Positions 41,563-52,151 of a stretch of DNA of 64,000 bases are shown here, piece by piece. Numbering within the stretch: the stretch's first letter is position 1; the number at the start of each line of letters is the position of its first letter. The notes beneath the pieces are model-generated. The model made no database searches and was not told the origin of the DNA. It was given only the letters and a program-made list of their open reading frames with translations. Source of the DNA: Aureimonas sp. AU20 (GTDB lineage Bacteria > Pseudomonadota > Alphaproteobacteria > Rhizobiales > Rhizobiaceae); NCBI RefSeq assembly GCF_001442755.1, contig NZ_CP006367.1:3472001-3536000 (forward strand), read 5' to 3'. The position numbers and the translations under genes were made by a program.

Positions 41563-43488
41563 ATGCACCACGAACGTTACGCCAAACCGGACTTCGGCAA
41601 CCAACCCCCACTGGTCGCGGACCGCCGGCGCAAGCCCGATCGGCGCCAAGTCTCGGCGCGCTGGCTGGCGGGCACGCTGCTCACCGGAATCACCTCCACC
41701 GCGCTCATGGGGATCGCCCTGTCGGCGGCCCATGACGGGCGCCGCATCCTGGTGCGCCCGGCCGTGGTCGGCGTCGCGGCGGCGGCCGTCAGCGACCTGT
41801 CGGAAAAGGGCGAGCGCGTCTTCGCGACCCCGATCCCGATCGATCGCAACCGCTCCACGATCGAAGTGCCGACCCTGATGCGCGAGGGCGACCGCGAGGT
41901 GCTGCGCACCCTGCCCTTCGCCTATGCCTCCATGCTGCTCGGGGCGCGCCACCCCACCACCGCCTCCTATCCCGCCTTCGACGCGATGAACGTCTTTGCC
42001 GACGGCGACGAGCCGGACGAAACGCCCCCCGCCCAGACCGGCCAGATCTACGAGGCCAAGGTCGAGGCCGACGTGGACGTGTCGATGGAGTCCTTCGACT
42101 TCGGCGCGCCGGCCGACACGTTCGCCGACATCGGCACCAAGGAGGCCGAGCTTCTGGTGCGCGCCGCCGCGCCCAAGCAGGACGCCGCGCCCGTGCAGGT
42201 CGCCGCGATCCAGCCCTTCGACGCCACGCGCTTCGGCGGCGCGGGCTCGGATGCCGACGAATACATTCCCGGCTCCGCCTTCCGCGTCATCCGCGAGAAC
42301 GTCTCTGTCTCGGCCTCGGAAGGCGCGGGCGAGCGCTCGGCGCGCTATTTCGAGGAGATCGTGCCCTTCCGCGAGGAGCGCGGCATTCGCGAAGCGCTGC
42401 AGGATTCAGGCCATGCCGACGCCGACGCGGCCTCCGCCCGCCTCGCCTCCCTCCTGCGCCGCAAGGAGCTGGATGCCGGCGAGGTCCTGCGCCTGGGGTT
42501 GGAGCCGGATGGCCAGGGCTCGCGCATCGTGCGCCTGTCGGCCTATCGCGGCACGTCGCATCTGGCGACGGTCGGCCTCGACGATCACGGCGAGTTCACC
42601 GAGGCGCCCGAGCCCGCGCTCAGCCGCTCCGTCGCGGAAGCCTTCGACGAGAACGCCACCGAAGCGCCGCTGCGCCAAAGCATGCCCACCGTCTATGACG
42701 GCATCTATCAGGCCGGGCTCGCCTATGGGCTCGACAACCGCCTCTGCCAGCGGCTGATCCGCATCCTGGCGGCGGATGTGGACTATCAGGCCCGGCTCGA
42801 CCGGGAGGATCGCCTCACCGTTCTCTACTCGCTCGAAGAGGGCGAACAGACCGCCACCGACGAGTCGCAGATCCTTTATGTAGAGGCCAAGTTCGGCGGC
42901 GAGACCAAGCGCTACTACCGCTTCTTCACGCCCGACGACGGGCAGGCCGACTATTACGACGAGGAGGGCCGCTCCTCGAAGCAGTTCCTCCTGCGCAATC
43001 CCGTGCCCAACGGGCGCTTCACCTCCCCCTTCGGCTCGCGCCGCCACCCGATCCTGGGCTATGCCCGCATGCATTGGGGCGTCGACTGGGCGGCGCCGCG
43101 CGGCACGCCGATCCTGGCCTCCGGCTCAGGCGTGGTGGAGCGCGCCGGCTGGTCCACCGGCAACGGCCAGCAGACGCTGATCAAGCACGCCAACGGCTAC
43201 GAAACCTCCTATTCGCACCAGAGCCAGATCGCCAAGGGCGTGGTGGCCGGCGCCAGGGTCCGCCAGGGGCAGATCATCGGCTATGTCGGCTCCACCGGCC
43301 TTTCCACCGGCAACCATCTTCACTACGAAGTCAGCGTCAACGGCACGCGCGTCGATCCCATGCGCATCCGCCTGCCGAACGGACGCCAGCTCTCCGGCCC
43401 GCAGCTCGAAGCCTTCGCCAAGGAGCGCCAGCGCATCGAGAACATCCTGAAGGAAAGCTCCGAGGAAATGCACGTCGCCGGGCGGTGA
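41563..43488 (+). CDS. M23-family peptidase (LytM domain), membrane-anchored
   Basis: 641 residues. One helix near residues 33-50 (WLAGTLLTGITSTALMGIAL) anchors it; a long linker and OapA/LysM-like central region follow (~380-460, e.g. LAYGLDNRLCQRLIRILAAD, RFFTPDDGQADYYDEEGRSS). The C-terminal M23 domain (~485-610) has RFTSPFGSRRHPILGY, MHWGVDWAAPRGTPILASG and the zinc motif TGNHLHYEVSVNG, so the metallo-active site looks complete (His, Asp, HxH). Likely cleaves peptidoglycan cross-bridges in the periplasm or serves as a growth/division hydrolase. A clear terminator follows. Confidence 0.93.
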   Translation: MHHERYAKPDFGNQPPLVADRRRKPDRRQVSARWLAGTLLTGITSTALMGIALSAAHDGRRILVRPAVVGVAAAAVSDLSEKGERVFATPIPIDRNRSTIEVPTLMREGDREVLRTLPFAYASMLLGARHPTTASYPAFDAMNVFADGDEPDETPPAQTGQIYEAKVEADVDVSMESFDFGAPADTFADIGTKEAELLVRAAAPKQDAAPVQVAAIQPFDATRFGGAGSDADEYIPGSAFRVIRENVSVSASEGAGERSARYFEEIVPFREERGIREALQDSGHADADAASARLASLLRRKELDAGEVLRLGLEPDGQGSRIVRLSAYRGTSHLATVGLDDHGEFTEAPEPALSRSVAEAFDENATEAPLRQSMPTVYDGIYQAGLAYGLDNRLCQRLIRILAADVDYQARLDREDRLTVLYSLEEGEQTATDESQILYVEAKFGGETKRYYRFFTPDDGQADYYDEEGRSSKQFLLRNPVPNGRFTSPFGSRRHPILGYARMHWGVDWAAPRGTPILASGSGVVERAGWSTGNGQQTLIKHANGYETSYSHQSQIAKGVVAGARVRQGQIIGYVGSTGLSTGNHLHYEVSVNGTRVDPMRIRLPNGRQLSGPQLEAFAKERQRIENILKESSEEMHVAGR

Positions 43489-43515
43489 CGGCTCGCGCCT
43501 TCATGCGATCCATGA

Positions 43516-43557
43516 AAAAGGGCGGGGCCTCGCGGCGCCCGCCCTTTTCTTTGTTTT
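43516..43557 (+). terminator. Terminator of the M23 peptidase gene
   Basis: An 11-bp stem (AAAAGGGCGGG / CCCGCCCTTTT) with a GC-rich loop, followed by CTTTGTTTTT. The convergent aldo/keto reductase gene ends just beyond. Confidence 0.85.
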
Positions 43558-43573
43558 TGCACCAAGAGCCGGC

Positions 43574-44611
43574 CTATTCCTTCGGCTTGATCGCCGATTG
43601 CGAGCGCCAGAGGTCGATGCCGCCTTCGGTCGCGTGACGGTCGATCTCGGAGAGTTCCTCGCCCGAGAAGCTGGTGTTGGCGAGCGCGTCCAGCGAGGAG
43701 TCGAGCTGCTCCACCGTCCGCGCGCCGACCAGCGCCGAGGTGACGCGCTCGTTGCGCAGGACCCAGGCAATGGCCATCTGCGCCAGCGACTGGCCGCGCC
43801 GCTCGGCAATGGCGTTCAGCGCCTGGATGCGGGCGATGTTGTCCGGCGTCACCAGCCCCGAGGAGAAGGAGCCTTCCTTGGCCGCGCGCGAATCCTTCGG
43901 CACGCCGCCGAGATACTTGTTGGACAGGAGCCCCTGCGCCAGCGGCGAGAAGGCGATGCAGCCGACGCCGAGCTCCGTCAGCGTGTCGAGCAGCCCGTCC
44001 TCGGTCCAGCGGTTCAGCATGGAATAGGAGGGCTGATGGATCAGGAGCGGCGTGCCCATCTCCTTCAGGATCGCATGGGCGCGGCGCGTCAGCTCCGGCG
44101 AGTAGGACGAGACGCCGACATAGAGCGCCTTGCCGGAGCGCACGATGTGGTCGAGCGCGCCCATCGTTTCTTCCAGCGGCGTCTTGGGGTCGGGCCGGTG
44201 GTGGTAGAAGATGTCGACATAGTCGAGCCCCATGCGCTTGAGACTCTGGTCGAGGCTGGCGACGAGATATTTGCGCGAACCGAAATTGCCGTAGGGACCG
44301 GGCCACATGTCCCAGCCGGCCTTGGACGAGATCAGAAGCTCGTCGCGATAGGGCCGAAAGTCCTGATCCATCCAGCGGCCGAAATTCTCCTCGGCCGAGC
44401 CGTAGGGCGGGCCGTAATTGTTGGCGAGGTCGAAATGCGTCACGCCCCGGTCGAAGGCCCGGCGCAGGATGGCGCGGCCGGTCTCGTAGACGTCGGTTCC
44501 GCCGAAATTCTGCCAGAGGCCGAGCGAGATGGCCGGCAGGTCGATCCCCGATCGGCCGCAGCGCCGATAGCTCATCGCGCCGTAGCGCGCTTCGTCCGCG
44601 ATATAGGTCAT
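43574..44611 (-). CDS. Aldo/keto reductase, YghZ/MgrA group (L-glyceraldehyde-3-phosphate reductase-like)
   Basis: 345 residues. AKR14-type motifs: RCGRSGIDLPAISLGLWQNF, THFDLANNYGPPYGSAEENF (Asp/Tyr), LLISSKAGWDMWPGPYG (Lys), DYVDIFYHHRPDPKTPLEET, SYSMLNRWTEDGLLDTL. The YghZ group reduces aldehydes such as methylglyoxal or L-glyceraldehyde 3-phosphate with NADPH. The ATG at 44611 has GGGAGAG ~7 nt upstream. Single gene between the M23 peptidase and extensin-like genes. Confidence 0.92.
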   Translation of the reverse strand: MTYIADEARYGAMSYRRCGRSGIDLPAISLGLWQNFGGTDVYETGRAILRRAFDRGVTHFDLANNYGPPYGSAEENFGRWMDQDFRPYRDELLISSKAGWDMWPGPYGNFGSRKYLVASLDQSLKRMGLDYVDIFYHHRPDPKTPLEETMGALDHIVRSGKALYVGVSSYSPELTRRAHAILKEMGTPLLIHQPSYSMLNRWTEDGLLDTLTELGVGCIAFSPLAQGLLSNKYLGGVPKDSRAAKEGSFSSGLVTPDNIARIQALNAIAERRGQSLAQMAIAWVLRNERVTSALVGARTVEQLDSSLDALANTSFSGEELSEIDRHATEGGIDLWRSQSAIKPKE

Positions 44612-44633
44612 GGTCGCATCTCTCCCTTACGCG

Positions 44634-44670
44634 GCCGCCCCCGAAAATCGTGATCTGAGTCGGGGGCGGC
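44634..44670. other. Inverted repeat between the extensin-like and aldo/keto reductase genes
   Basis: An 11-bp perfect stem GCCGCCCCCGA / TCGGGGGCGGC with a 15-nt loop. No T-run on the minus strand; could still reduce read-through from the extensin-like gene. Confidence 0.45.
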
Positions 44671-44712
44671 TTCGGGGCGGACTATAAGGGAGGCGTGGCG
44701 TCTGACCAGGGA

Positions 44713-45843
44713 TTACCGGCAATAGGTCGTGTCGTTGGACCGGGCCGCGATGTCGAGATGGAGATGCGTTCCATGGTCGGAATCCGTGCCGGGGCCGAGC
44801 ACGGTGCGGAACGGGCCGCAGGCCGCGCGGCGAACGCTGGCGGCGAAACGATCTTCCGCCGTGCCGGGCTTGCCGGCTTCCACCGGCACGGTCTTGCCGT
44901 CGGAAAGCTCGAACCCCGCGATGTCGATCGCGCTGCCGCGCGAATGCTCGGAGATGCGCGACTCGCTCGCCCGCGCCCGGCAGACATAGGTCGAAGCCTG
45001 CGTCAGCGCCTTGACCTTAGCGCCGGCGAACTCGGCCTTGGCCGCCGGCTCGACGCCCTCCGACACCCAGATGTCCAGCGCCAGGGCCGTGCGGCAGAGG
45101 AACACCGTGCCGGGCGTGACCTTCACGCCGGAGGAGAGCTGCGTGACCGAGACGGGCCGCAGCACGCCGCACTGCCCTTCGGCTATCGTCTCGCCCACGG
45201 TGAACGTCGCGCCGCGTCGCTTCAGCTCCTTCTCGCAGGCCACGGCATCCTCCACGGCGGCCGCGGCCTCCACGGTCTGCGCCGGCGTCACCTCCATCTC
45301 GGGCACGGTCGGCGCGCCCGGCTCGGGCTCGGTGCGCGCCTTTTCAGGCGGCACATAGGCGGGTTGGGGCGCGGGCGGGGCCGGCGGGCCCTGCGTCTCG
45401 CCGGTCGCTGCCCCCTTCGCCGCGTCGGCGGGCGCGCTTGCCGGCTCGGACGGCGGCTGGTCCTTCGGCTGGTCGACCGGCCGCGCCTCCGGCTTGGGCG
45501 CGGCAGCCGCGTCGGGCAGCGGCGCGGGCGTTGCTCCGGCGGGCGGTGCGGCGGAGGCGGCAGGGTCCGGCGTCGGCACAGGCACGGGCTCTCCCGCTTC
45601 CGCGGGCGTCGGCTCGGGGCGGGCCTGCGGAACGGGAATGTCGGCGGGCGGCATGACAGATCCCGGCGCCAGCTCGCCCTGCTGCGTACCCTCGGACGGC
45701 GCGGAGGGTTTGGGCGCGCGATCCTGCGCCGAGGCGCCGGAGCCGAGGCCGAGGCATAGGACGAGCACAAGGGCCGCCTCTCGCCGCCTTGCCACTGTGA
45801 AAACAGCCGGGCTCCGAAGAGCGTGGTTCGCGCGAAGCGTCAT
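44713..45843 (-). CDS. Extensin-like family protein with long Pro/Ala-rich region
   Basis: 376 residues. Signal-like hydrophobic stretch at ~18-38 (REAALVLVLCLGLGSGASAQ), a ~130-residue low-complexity linker rich in Pro, Ala and Glu, and a C-terminal extensin-like domain (~195-375) with CEKELKRRGATFTVGETIAE, GQCGVLRPVSV, SRISEHSRGSAIDIAGFEL and DHGTHLHLDIA. The His/Asp motif resembles peptidoglycan carboxypeptidases of the same fold, so a cell-wall role is likely. ATG at 45843 with GGGGGA ~8 nt upstream is chosen over the ATG 24 nt earlier. Confidence 0.88.
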   Translation of the reverse strand: MTLRANHALRSPAVFTVARRREAALVLVLCLGLGSGASAQDRAPKPSAPSEGTQQGELAPGSVMPPADIPVPQARPEPTPAEAGEPVPVPTPDPAASAAPPAGATPAPLPDAAAAPKPEARPVDQPKDQPPSEPASAPADAAKGAATGETQGPPAPPAPQPAYVPPEKARTEPEPGAPTVPEMEVTPAQTVEAAAAVEDAVACEKELKRRGATFTVGETIAEGQCGVLRPVSVTQLSSGVKVTPGTVFLCRTALALDIWVSEGVEPAAKAEFAGAKVKALTQASTYVCRARASESRISEHSRGSAIDIAGFELSDGKTVPVEAGKPGTAEDRFAASVRRAACGPFRTVLGPGTDSDHGTHLHLDIAARSNDTTYCR

Positions 45844-45934
45844 GACGATATCCCCCGGCGCTCCCAACGGACCGAAGCGCCTTGAGGTTCCAGCCGAGGG
45901 AAGGTCGGCGGACGGTCGGCAACCCTGCGTGACG

Positions 45935-45964
45935 AAAAAGCCCCGCCAGATTCTGACGGGGCTT
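45935..45964 (-). terminator. Terminator of the L,D-transpeptidase gene
   Basis: An 8-bp stem (AAGCCCCG / CGGGGCTT) and 11-nt loop; on the minus strand the stem runs into TTTTTCG. Confidence 0.75.
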
Positions 45965-46107
45965 CGCGCATCGATACGCTTGGGAGAGTCTTGGGCAACA
46001 TGCCGGGCCGCATATTTCGGCCACGTGCCGGCCCCACATCGCCGCGAAGGTCGCCAGCATCCTTGGAGCCTTGCTTCTCGTCCGCCTGCGGCCTTCGCTG
46101 GAACAGC

Positions 46108-47493
46108 TTAGTCGGTGAACTCGACTACCGTTCCCGGCTTCACCATCTTGGCCAGTTCCGTCGCGTCCCAGTTCGTCAGGCGGATGCAGCCATGGCTGTT
46201 GGTCTTGCCGATCTTGGAGGGTTCGGGTGTGCCGTGGATGCCGTAGGTCGGCTTGGACAGGGCGATCCAGATCGTGCCGACCGGACCGTTCGGGCCTGGC
46301 GGGATGGTCAGGATCTTGTCGTTGGTGCCCTGCTTGAAGTTGATCTTCGGATTGTAGGTGTAGTTCGGATCGAAGGCGATGCGCTTGACCTCCACGATGC
46401 CCGAGGGCGAGGGCGTCGAGGTCGAGCCGATCGAAGAGGGATAGGCTGCGACCAGCTGGCCGTTCGCGTCATAGGCGCGAACCTGCTCGCGGCCCTTGTC
46501 GGCGATGATCTTCACCACGTCCCCGGTGACCGGCTCGCCCGTCGCCATGACCTTGATGATCGTGCCCGGCCGGTTGAAGTCGGCGCCTGGATTGATCTCG
46601 CGCAGATAATCCTCGTCCATATGGAAGCGCTCGCCGAGCATTTCGGTGACGCGCGTGTAGGACATGGCCGGCAGCATGGCCTTGTGGCTGTAGTCCTCGG
46701 GGATGGAGGCGAGATAAGGCCCGCTCACATCCTCGTTGGTGATGGTGTAGGAGGTGACGGCCGGGCCGCCCGTCTCCATCAACTGCTCCATGAGGGAGCG
46801 CGCGTCGGTGGCGTCGATCGTGCGGCCGGTCTTTTCGGTATAGGCGGCCACGGCCTTGTCGACATTGGAGCCGAGGCGCCCGTCGATCACGCCCGGCGAA
46901 ATGCCGGCGCGGTCGAGCAGGACCTGCAGCGCGGCGATCTCGGCCTTGGCGTTCTTGCCCTTCGGCCCAATCACCTTGGGCGCAGGATGGCTCTCGACCA
47001 TGGTCGAGCCTTCGTGCGGCGCGCCATAGCCCGGCGTGCCGTTGCCGAGCGTGCCGGCATCGGGCGGGATCGCCCCGGTGAGGCCCTGGTCCTGGCCGCC
47101 GTAGTTATCGCTGCCCGGCGCGGGAAGCGGGGCGAACTCCACCGGCCCGTCGCTATAGCCGCCGCGCGCATAGGGATCGTTCAGGCTGGCGTCGTCGCGG
47201 CTGGCATAGGGATCGGCATAGGGGTCCGCGCCGCGCGGCACCTCGTAGGCGACGCCCGGCGGTGGGTTGTCGCGGCGCCGCTCGGGCCGCTGCGACCGGC
47301 GCGGGCGCTCCACGTCGATCACCCGGCCGTAGGAATCGACCGTGACGATGTTACCGTTCTCGTCCACGAAACGTTCCGTACCCGGACCATAGTCCTGGTA
47401 ACCGGCATCGTAGGGCTGCGCCACGACGGGAAGCGGGGACGCGGACAAGCCGACCAGCGCCAGACAGGCCGCCGCCCAAAATCTTGCCTTCAT
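46108..47493 (-). CDS. L,D-transpeptidase (YkuD domain)
   Basis: 461 residues. Signal peptide MKARFWAAACLALVGLSASPLPVVAQ. A disordered Arg/Pro-rich region (~45-160) precedes a putative peptidoglycan-binding segment (~165-215, EIAALQVLLDRAGISPGVID, GSNVDKAVAAYTEKTGR). The YkuD catalytic domain is at ~325-460 with TIWIALSKPTYGIHGTPEPS and the Cys motif KTNSHGCIRLTNWDATELA. It forms 3-3 cross-links or attaches proteins to peptidoglycan. The chosen ATG (47493) begins the signal peptide and has AAAGGA ~6 nt upstream. Confidence 0.94.
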   Translation of the reverse strand: MKARFWAAACLALVGLSASPLPVVAQPYDAGYQDYGPGTERFVDENGNIVTVDSYGRVIDVERPRRSQRPERRRDNPPPGVAYEVPRGADPYADPYASRDDASLNDPYARGGYSDGPVEFAPLPAPGSDNYGGQDQGLTGAIPPDAGTLGNGTPGYGAPHEGSTMVESHPAPKVIGPKGKNAKAEIAALQVLLDRAGISPGVIDGRLGSNVDKAVAAYTEKTGRTIDATDARSLMEQLMETGGPAVTSYTITNEDVSGPYLASIPEDYSHKAMLPAMSYTRVTEMLGERFHMDEDYLREINPGADFNRPGTIIKVMATGEPVTGDVVKIIADKGREQVRAYDANGQLVAAYPSSIGSTSTPSPSGIVEVKRIAFDPNYTYNPKINFKQGTNDKILTIPPGPNGPVGTIWIALSKPTYGIHGTPEPSKIGKTNSHGCIRLTNWDATELAKMVKPGTVVEFTD

Positions 47494-47698
47494 GCTTATG
47501 CGTCCTTTCCCGATACCGGCGCATGCCCTGCAACGCGTCCGAGAGCAGATAAGGCCCTACACTGGCGCGAGGATGGTTAACGAGCCGTGAACGGACCCGG
47601 CTCTCCGGCCTTCGATCCCTTCCCGCCCGTTTTCGGCCGCTCAAGCGGCGCTACAGCCTGTGGGCGATGGGTCCGCCGGAAATGAGGCGGAGCGTTCA
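47494..47698. other. Intergenic region upstream of the L,D-transpeptidase gene
   Basis: Just over 200 bp with no convincing gene; it should contain the transpeptidase promoter. It ends at the left TCA target duplication of the palindromic insertion. Confidence 0.4.
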
Positions 47699-47859
47699 GA
47701 GCCTGTTTGGAAACTCGGTCGGGTCGGTCCGACGGTTCTTTTTCGCCGTCGCTTCGTTGCCAATCCTCGCCGATGCCGCCGGCATCGACTGCGTTTGGCG
47801 CCTTGCGACGCCAAAAAATCCCTCGCCGGCCCTCCGCCGCCGAGTTTCCAAGCAGCCTC
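47699..47859. mobile_element. 161-bp MITE-like palindromic insertion with 3-bp TCA target duplication
   Basis: The ends GAGCCTGTTTGGAAACTCGG (47699-47718) and, reversed, GAGGCTGCTTGGAAACTCGG (47840-47859) match at 18 of 20 positions. The interior continues as an imperfect palindrome centred on CGATGCCGCCGGCATCG (47771-47787). TCA occurs directly on both sides (47696-47698 and 47860-47862). Short size, no gene, long terminal repeats and a 3-bp TNA-type duplication are what non-autonomous relatives of IS5-family elements look like. The right-hand TCA is also the stop codon (TGA on the minus strand) of the neighbouring aldo/keto reductase gene. Confidence 0.75.
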
Positions 47860-48696
47860 TCAGATCATCGCGAGCGGCATCTTGCGCTCGGGCGGCGGAA
47901 AGGCCTCGTCCAGAAGCGCCCAGTCCTCGGCGTCGAGGCGGATGTCGGCGGCGGCGGCGTTCTCCTCGACATGGGCGAGCGTTCCCGCCTTGGGGATCGA
48001 CAGAACGCCGGGCCAGCGCAGCGTATAGGCCAGCGCGATCTGCGCCGGGGTCTTGTCGTGCCGCTCGGCGACTTCGCGCAGTTCCGGCCGGCGTAGCAGC
48101 GCGCCGCCCTGGCCGATCGGCGAATAGGCCATGGGCGCCACGATGCGCTCGTCCAGCCAGGGCAGGAGATCGAATTCCGGGCCGCGATGGTCGAGATTGA
48201 GGAGGATCTGGTTCACGGCGCAGGCCCGCCCGCCGTCCACCTCCATCAGCTCCTCCATGTCCGAGACGTCGAAATTCGACACGCCCCAGCGCAGGATCTT
48301 GCCGGCGTCGATCAGGTCCTCCATCGCCGCAACCGTCTCGCCCAGCGGAAAGCGGCCGCGCCAGTGGAGGAGATAGAGGTCCAGCCGGTCGGTGCCGAGC
48401 CGGGCGAGGCTGGCCTCGCAGGCCGCCACCGTGCCCCGGCGCGAGGCGTGGCTGGGCGCCACCTTGGAAACGAGGAACACATCGTCCCGCAGCCCTTCGA
48501 TCGCCTCGCCGACTAACTCCTCGGAGGCGCCGTCGCCATAGATCTCGGCCGTGTCGATCAGGGTCATGCCGAGTTCAATCCCGCGCCGGAGGGCCGCGAC
48601 CTCCTCGCCGTGGCGCGCGCCGGTCTCGCCCATCATCCAAGTCCCCTGCCCCAGCATCGGCACGCTCGTTCCGTCGGCCAGTTCCACGGTTCTCAT
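47860..48696 (-). CDS. Aldo/keto reductase (2,5-diketo-gluconate/YeaE-like)
   Basis: 278 residues. AKR elements: LADGTSVPMLGQGTWMMGET, MTLIDTAEIYGDGASEELVG (Asp, Tyr), DDVFLVSKVAPSHASRRGTV (Lys), DLYLLHWRGRFPLGETVAAM (His), LSIPKAGTLAHVEENAAAA. Probably an NADPH-dependent aldehyde/ketone reductase. ATG at 48696 with AAAGGAC ~7 nt upstream; the upstream in-frame extension is rejected. Its stop codon coincides with the target duplication of the adjacent MITE-like insertion, so the final residues KMPLAMI may differ from orthologues. Confidence 0.9.
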   Translation of the reverse strand: MRTVELADGTSVPMLGQGTWMMGETGARHGEEVAALRRGIELGMTLIDTAEIYGDGASEELVGEAIEGLRDDVFLVSKVAPSHASRRGTVAACEASLARLGTDRLDLYLLHWRGRFPLGETVAAMEDLIDAGKILRWGVSNFDVSDMEELMEVDGGRACAVNQILLNLDHRGPEFDLLPWLDERIVAPMAYSPIGQGGALLRRPELREVAERHDKTPAQIALAYTLRWPGVLSIPKAGTLAHVEENAAAADIRLDAEDWALLDEAFPPPERKMPLAMI

Positions 48697-48766
48697 GAGA
48701 ATCGTCCTTTCGCGGCAATTTTGTCCTGAACCTAAGGCTTCACGACCTTCTGAACACCCTGTTCCG

Positions 48767-48792
48767 GGAACGGCTCCCGGGCCGCAAGCGTT
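48767..48792 (+). promoter_or_regulatory. EcfG (general stress response) type promoter for the PRC-barrel gene
   Basis: GGAAC (48767-48771), 17-bp spacer, CGTT (48789-48792): an exact match to the GGAAC-N16/17-CGTT consensus known for the alphaproteobacterial general-stress sigma factor. The start codon is 38 bp downstream. Confidence 0.7.
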
Positions 48793-48830
48793 GTCTCGCC
48801 GAGAGTGATGGAACGCAAGGAGTTGCCAGG

Positions 48831-49214
48831 ATGTCTTCGACAATGGGAACCGGACCGATCTCCGAGTTGCAGGTCGGCGCCGACAACATCGAGGCGAGCC
48901 GGGTCAACGGCACGCGCGTCTACAACACAGACGGCGACAATCTCGGCCATATCTACGACGTCGTGATCGGCAAGCGGGACGGGCGCGTGAAATACGCGAT
49001 CATGTCCTTCGGCGGATTTCTGGGCATCGGCGAGGACTACCACCCGATCCCGTGGGAAGTCCTGAAATACGACGAACGCCAGGGCGGCTATGTCGTCGGC
49101 ATCACGATCGACCAGCTGAAGAACGCGCCGCGCTACGCCGCCGACAGCGCGCCGGACTGGGTCGATCCCGCCTATGGCCGCCGCGTCGACGATTACTACG
49201 GCGTCTCGTACTGA
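48831..49214 (+). CDS. PRC-barrel domain protein
   Basis: 127 residues. PRC-barrel strands in SRVNGTRVYNTDGDNLGHIY, DVVIGKRDGRVKYAIMSFGG and FLGIGEDYHPIPWEVLKYD cover residues ~20-85; the tail ends AYGRRVDDYYGVSY. Cytosolic, likely a small structural or stress-related protein; exact role unknown. AAGGAG precedes the ATG by ~7 nt. The EcfG-like promoter upstream fits general stress control, common for this family in Rhizobiales. Confidence 0.9.
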   Translation: MSSTMGTGPISELQVGADNIEASRVNGTRVYNTDGDNLGHIYDVVIGKRDGRVKYAIMSFGGFLGIGEDYHPIPWEVLKYDERQGGYVVGITIDQLKNAPRYAADSAPDWVDPAYGRRVDDYYGVSY

Positions 49215-49234
49215 TCGAGCCGCATAGAATGCAA

Positions 49235-49270
49235 AAAAGGGGCGGCCCGCCGGGCCGCCCCTTTTCTTTT
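49235..49270. terminator. Bidirectional terminator between the PRC-barrel gene and clpB
   Basis: A 14-bp perfect stem (AAAAGGGGCGGCCC / GGGCCGCCCCTTTT) around GCC, with CTTTT after it on the plus strand and a matching A-run before it for the minus-strand clpB. Confidence 0.88.
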
Positions 49271-49288
49271 ATCACTCAGCCGACGAGG

Positions 49289-51904
<2,616 letters not shown>

Positions 51905-51994
51905 AAATCGGTCTCCTGTTCGGCGCTCCACCCGCCCTGCGGCATGGAGCCCGTCTCGTCAGAGTCGGCTGCCGTCCGGCCAGCCGCTACGTGG

Positions 51995-52028
51995 AAATAT
52001 GGGGGCGGTTTTGCCCGATCAAAGAGGG
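51995..52028 (-). promoter_or_regulatory. Heat-shock (sigma-32) type promoter of clpB
   Basis: On the minus strand CCCTCTTTGAT (52028-52018), a 13-bp spacer and CCCCATATTT (52004-51995) resemble the sigma-32 consensus CCCTTGAA-N13/17-CCCCATnT. Distance to the clpB ATG is about 90 bp. Confidence 0.6.
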
Positions 52029-52100
52029 TCGCTCGCCCGACACGAGGGCTCGAAGCCCAATTTTTTCACGCCGCCGTGAGCGGGACCGTCCACAAACGAA

Positions 52101-52129
52101 AAAGGCCCGGCGGGGTGCGCCGGGCCTTT
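52101..52129 (-). terminator. Terminator of the DUF4167 gene
   Basis: A 12-bp stem (AAAGGCCCGGCG / CGCCGGGCCTTT) with loop GGGTG; on the minus strand it is followed by TTCGTTTG after a T-run. Confidence 0.82.
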
Positions 52130-52151
52130 CGATGCGGATGGGTCGTGCGGC

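Noticed and set aside
41309..41611. 100-residue minus-strand frame in the tal-M23 gap
   Set aside because: No family likeness, overlaps the peptidase start, and no ribosome site stands out.
47660..48028. Small plus-strand frames across the MITE-like element
   Set aside because: They cross the palindrome and run antisense into the aldo/keto reductase gene; no ribosome site or family match.
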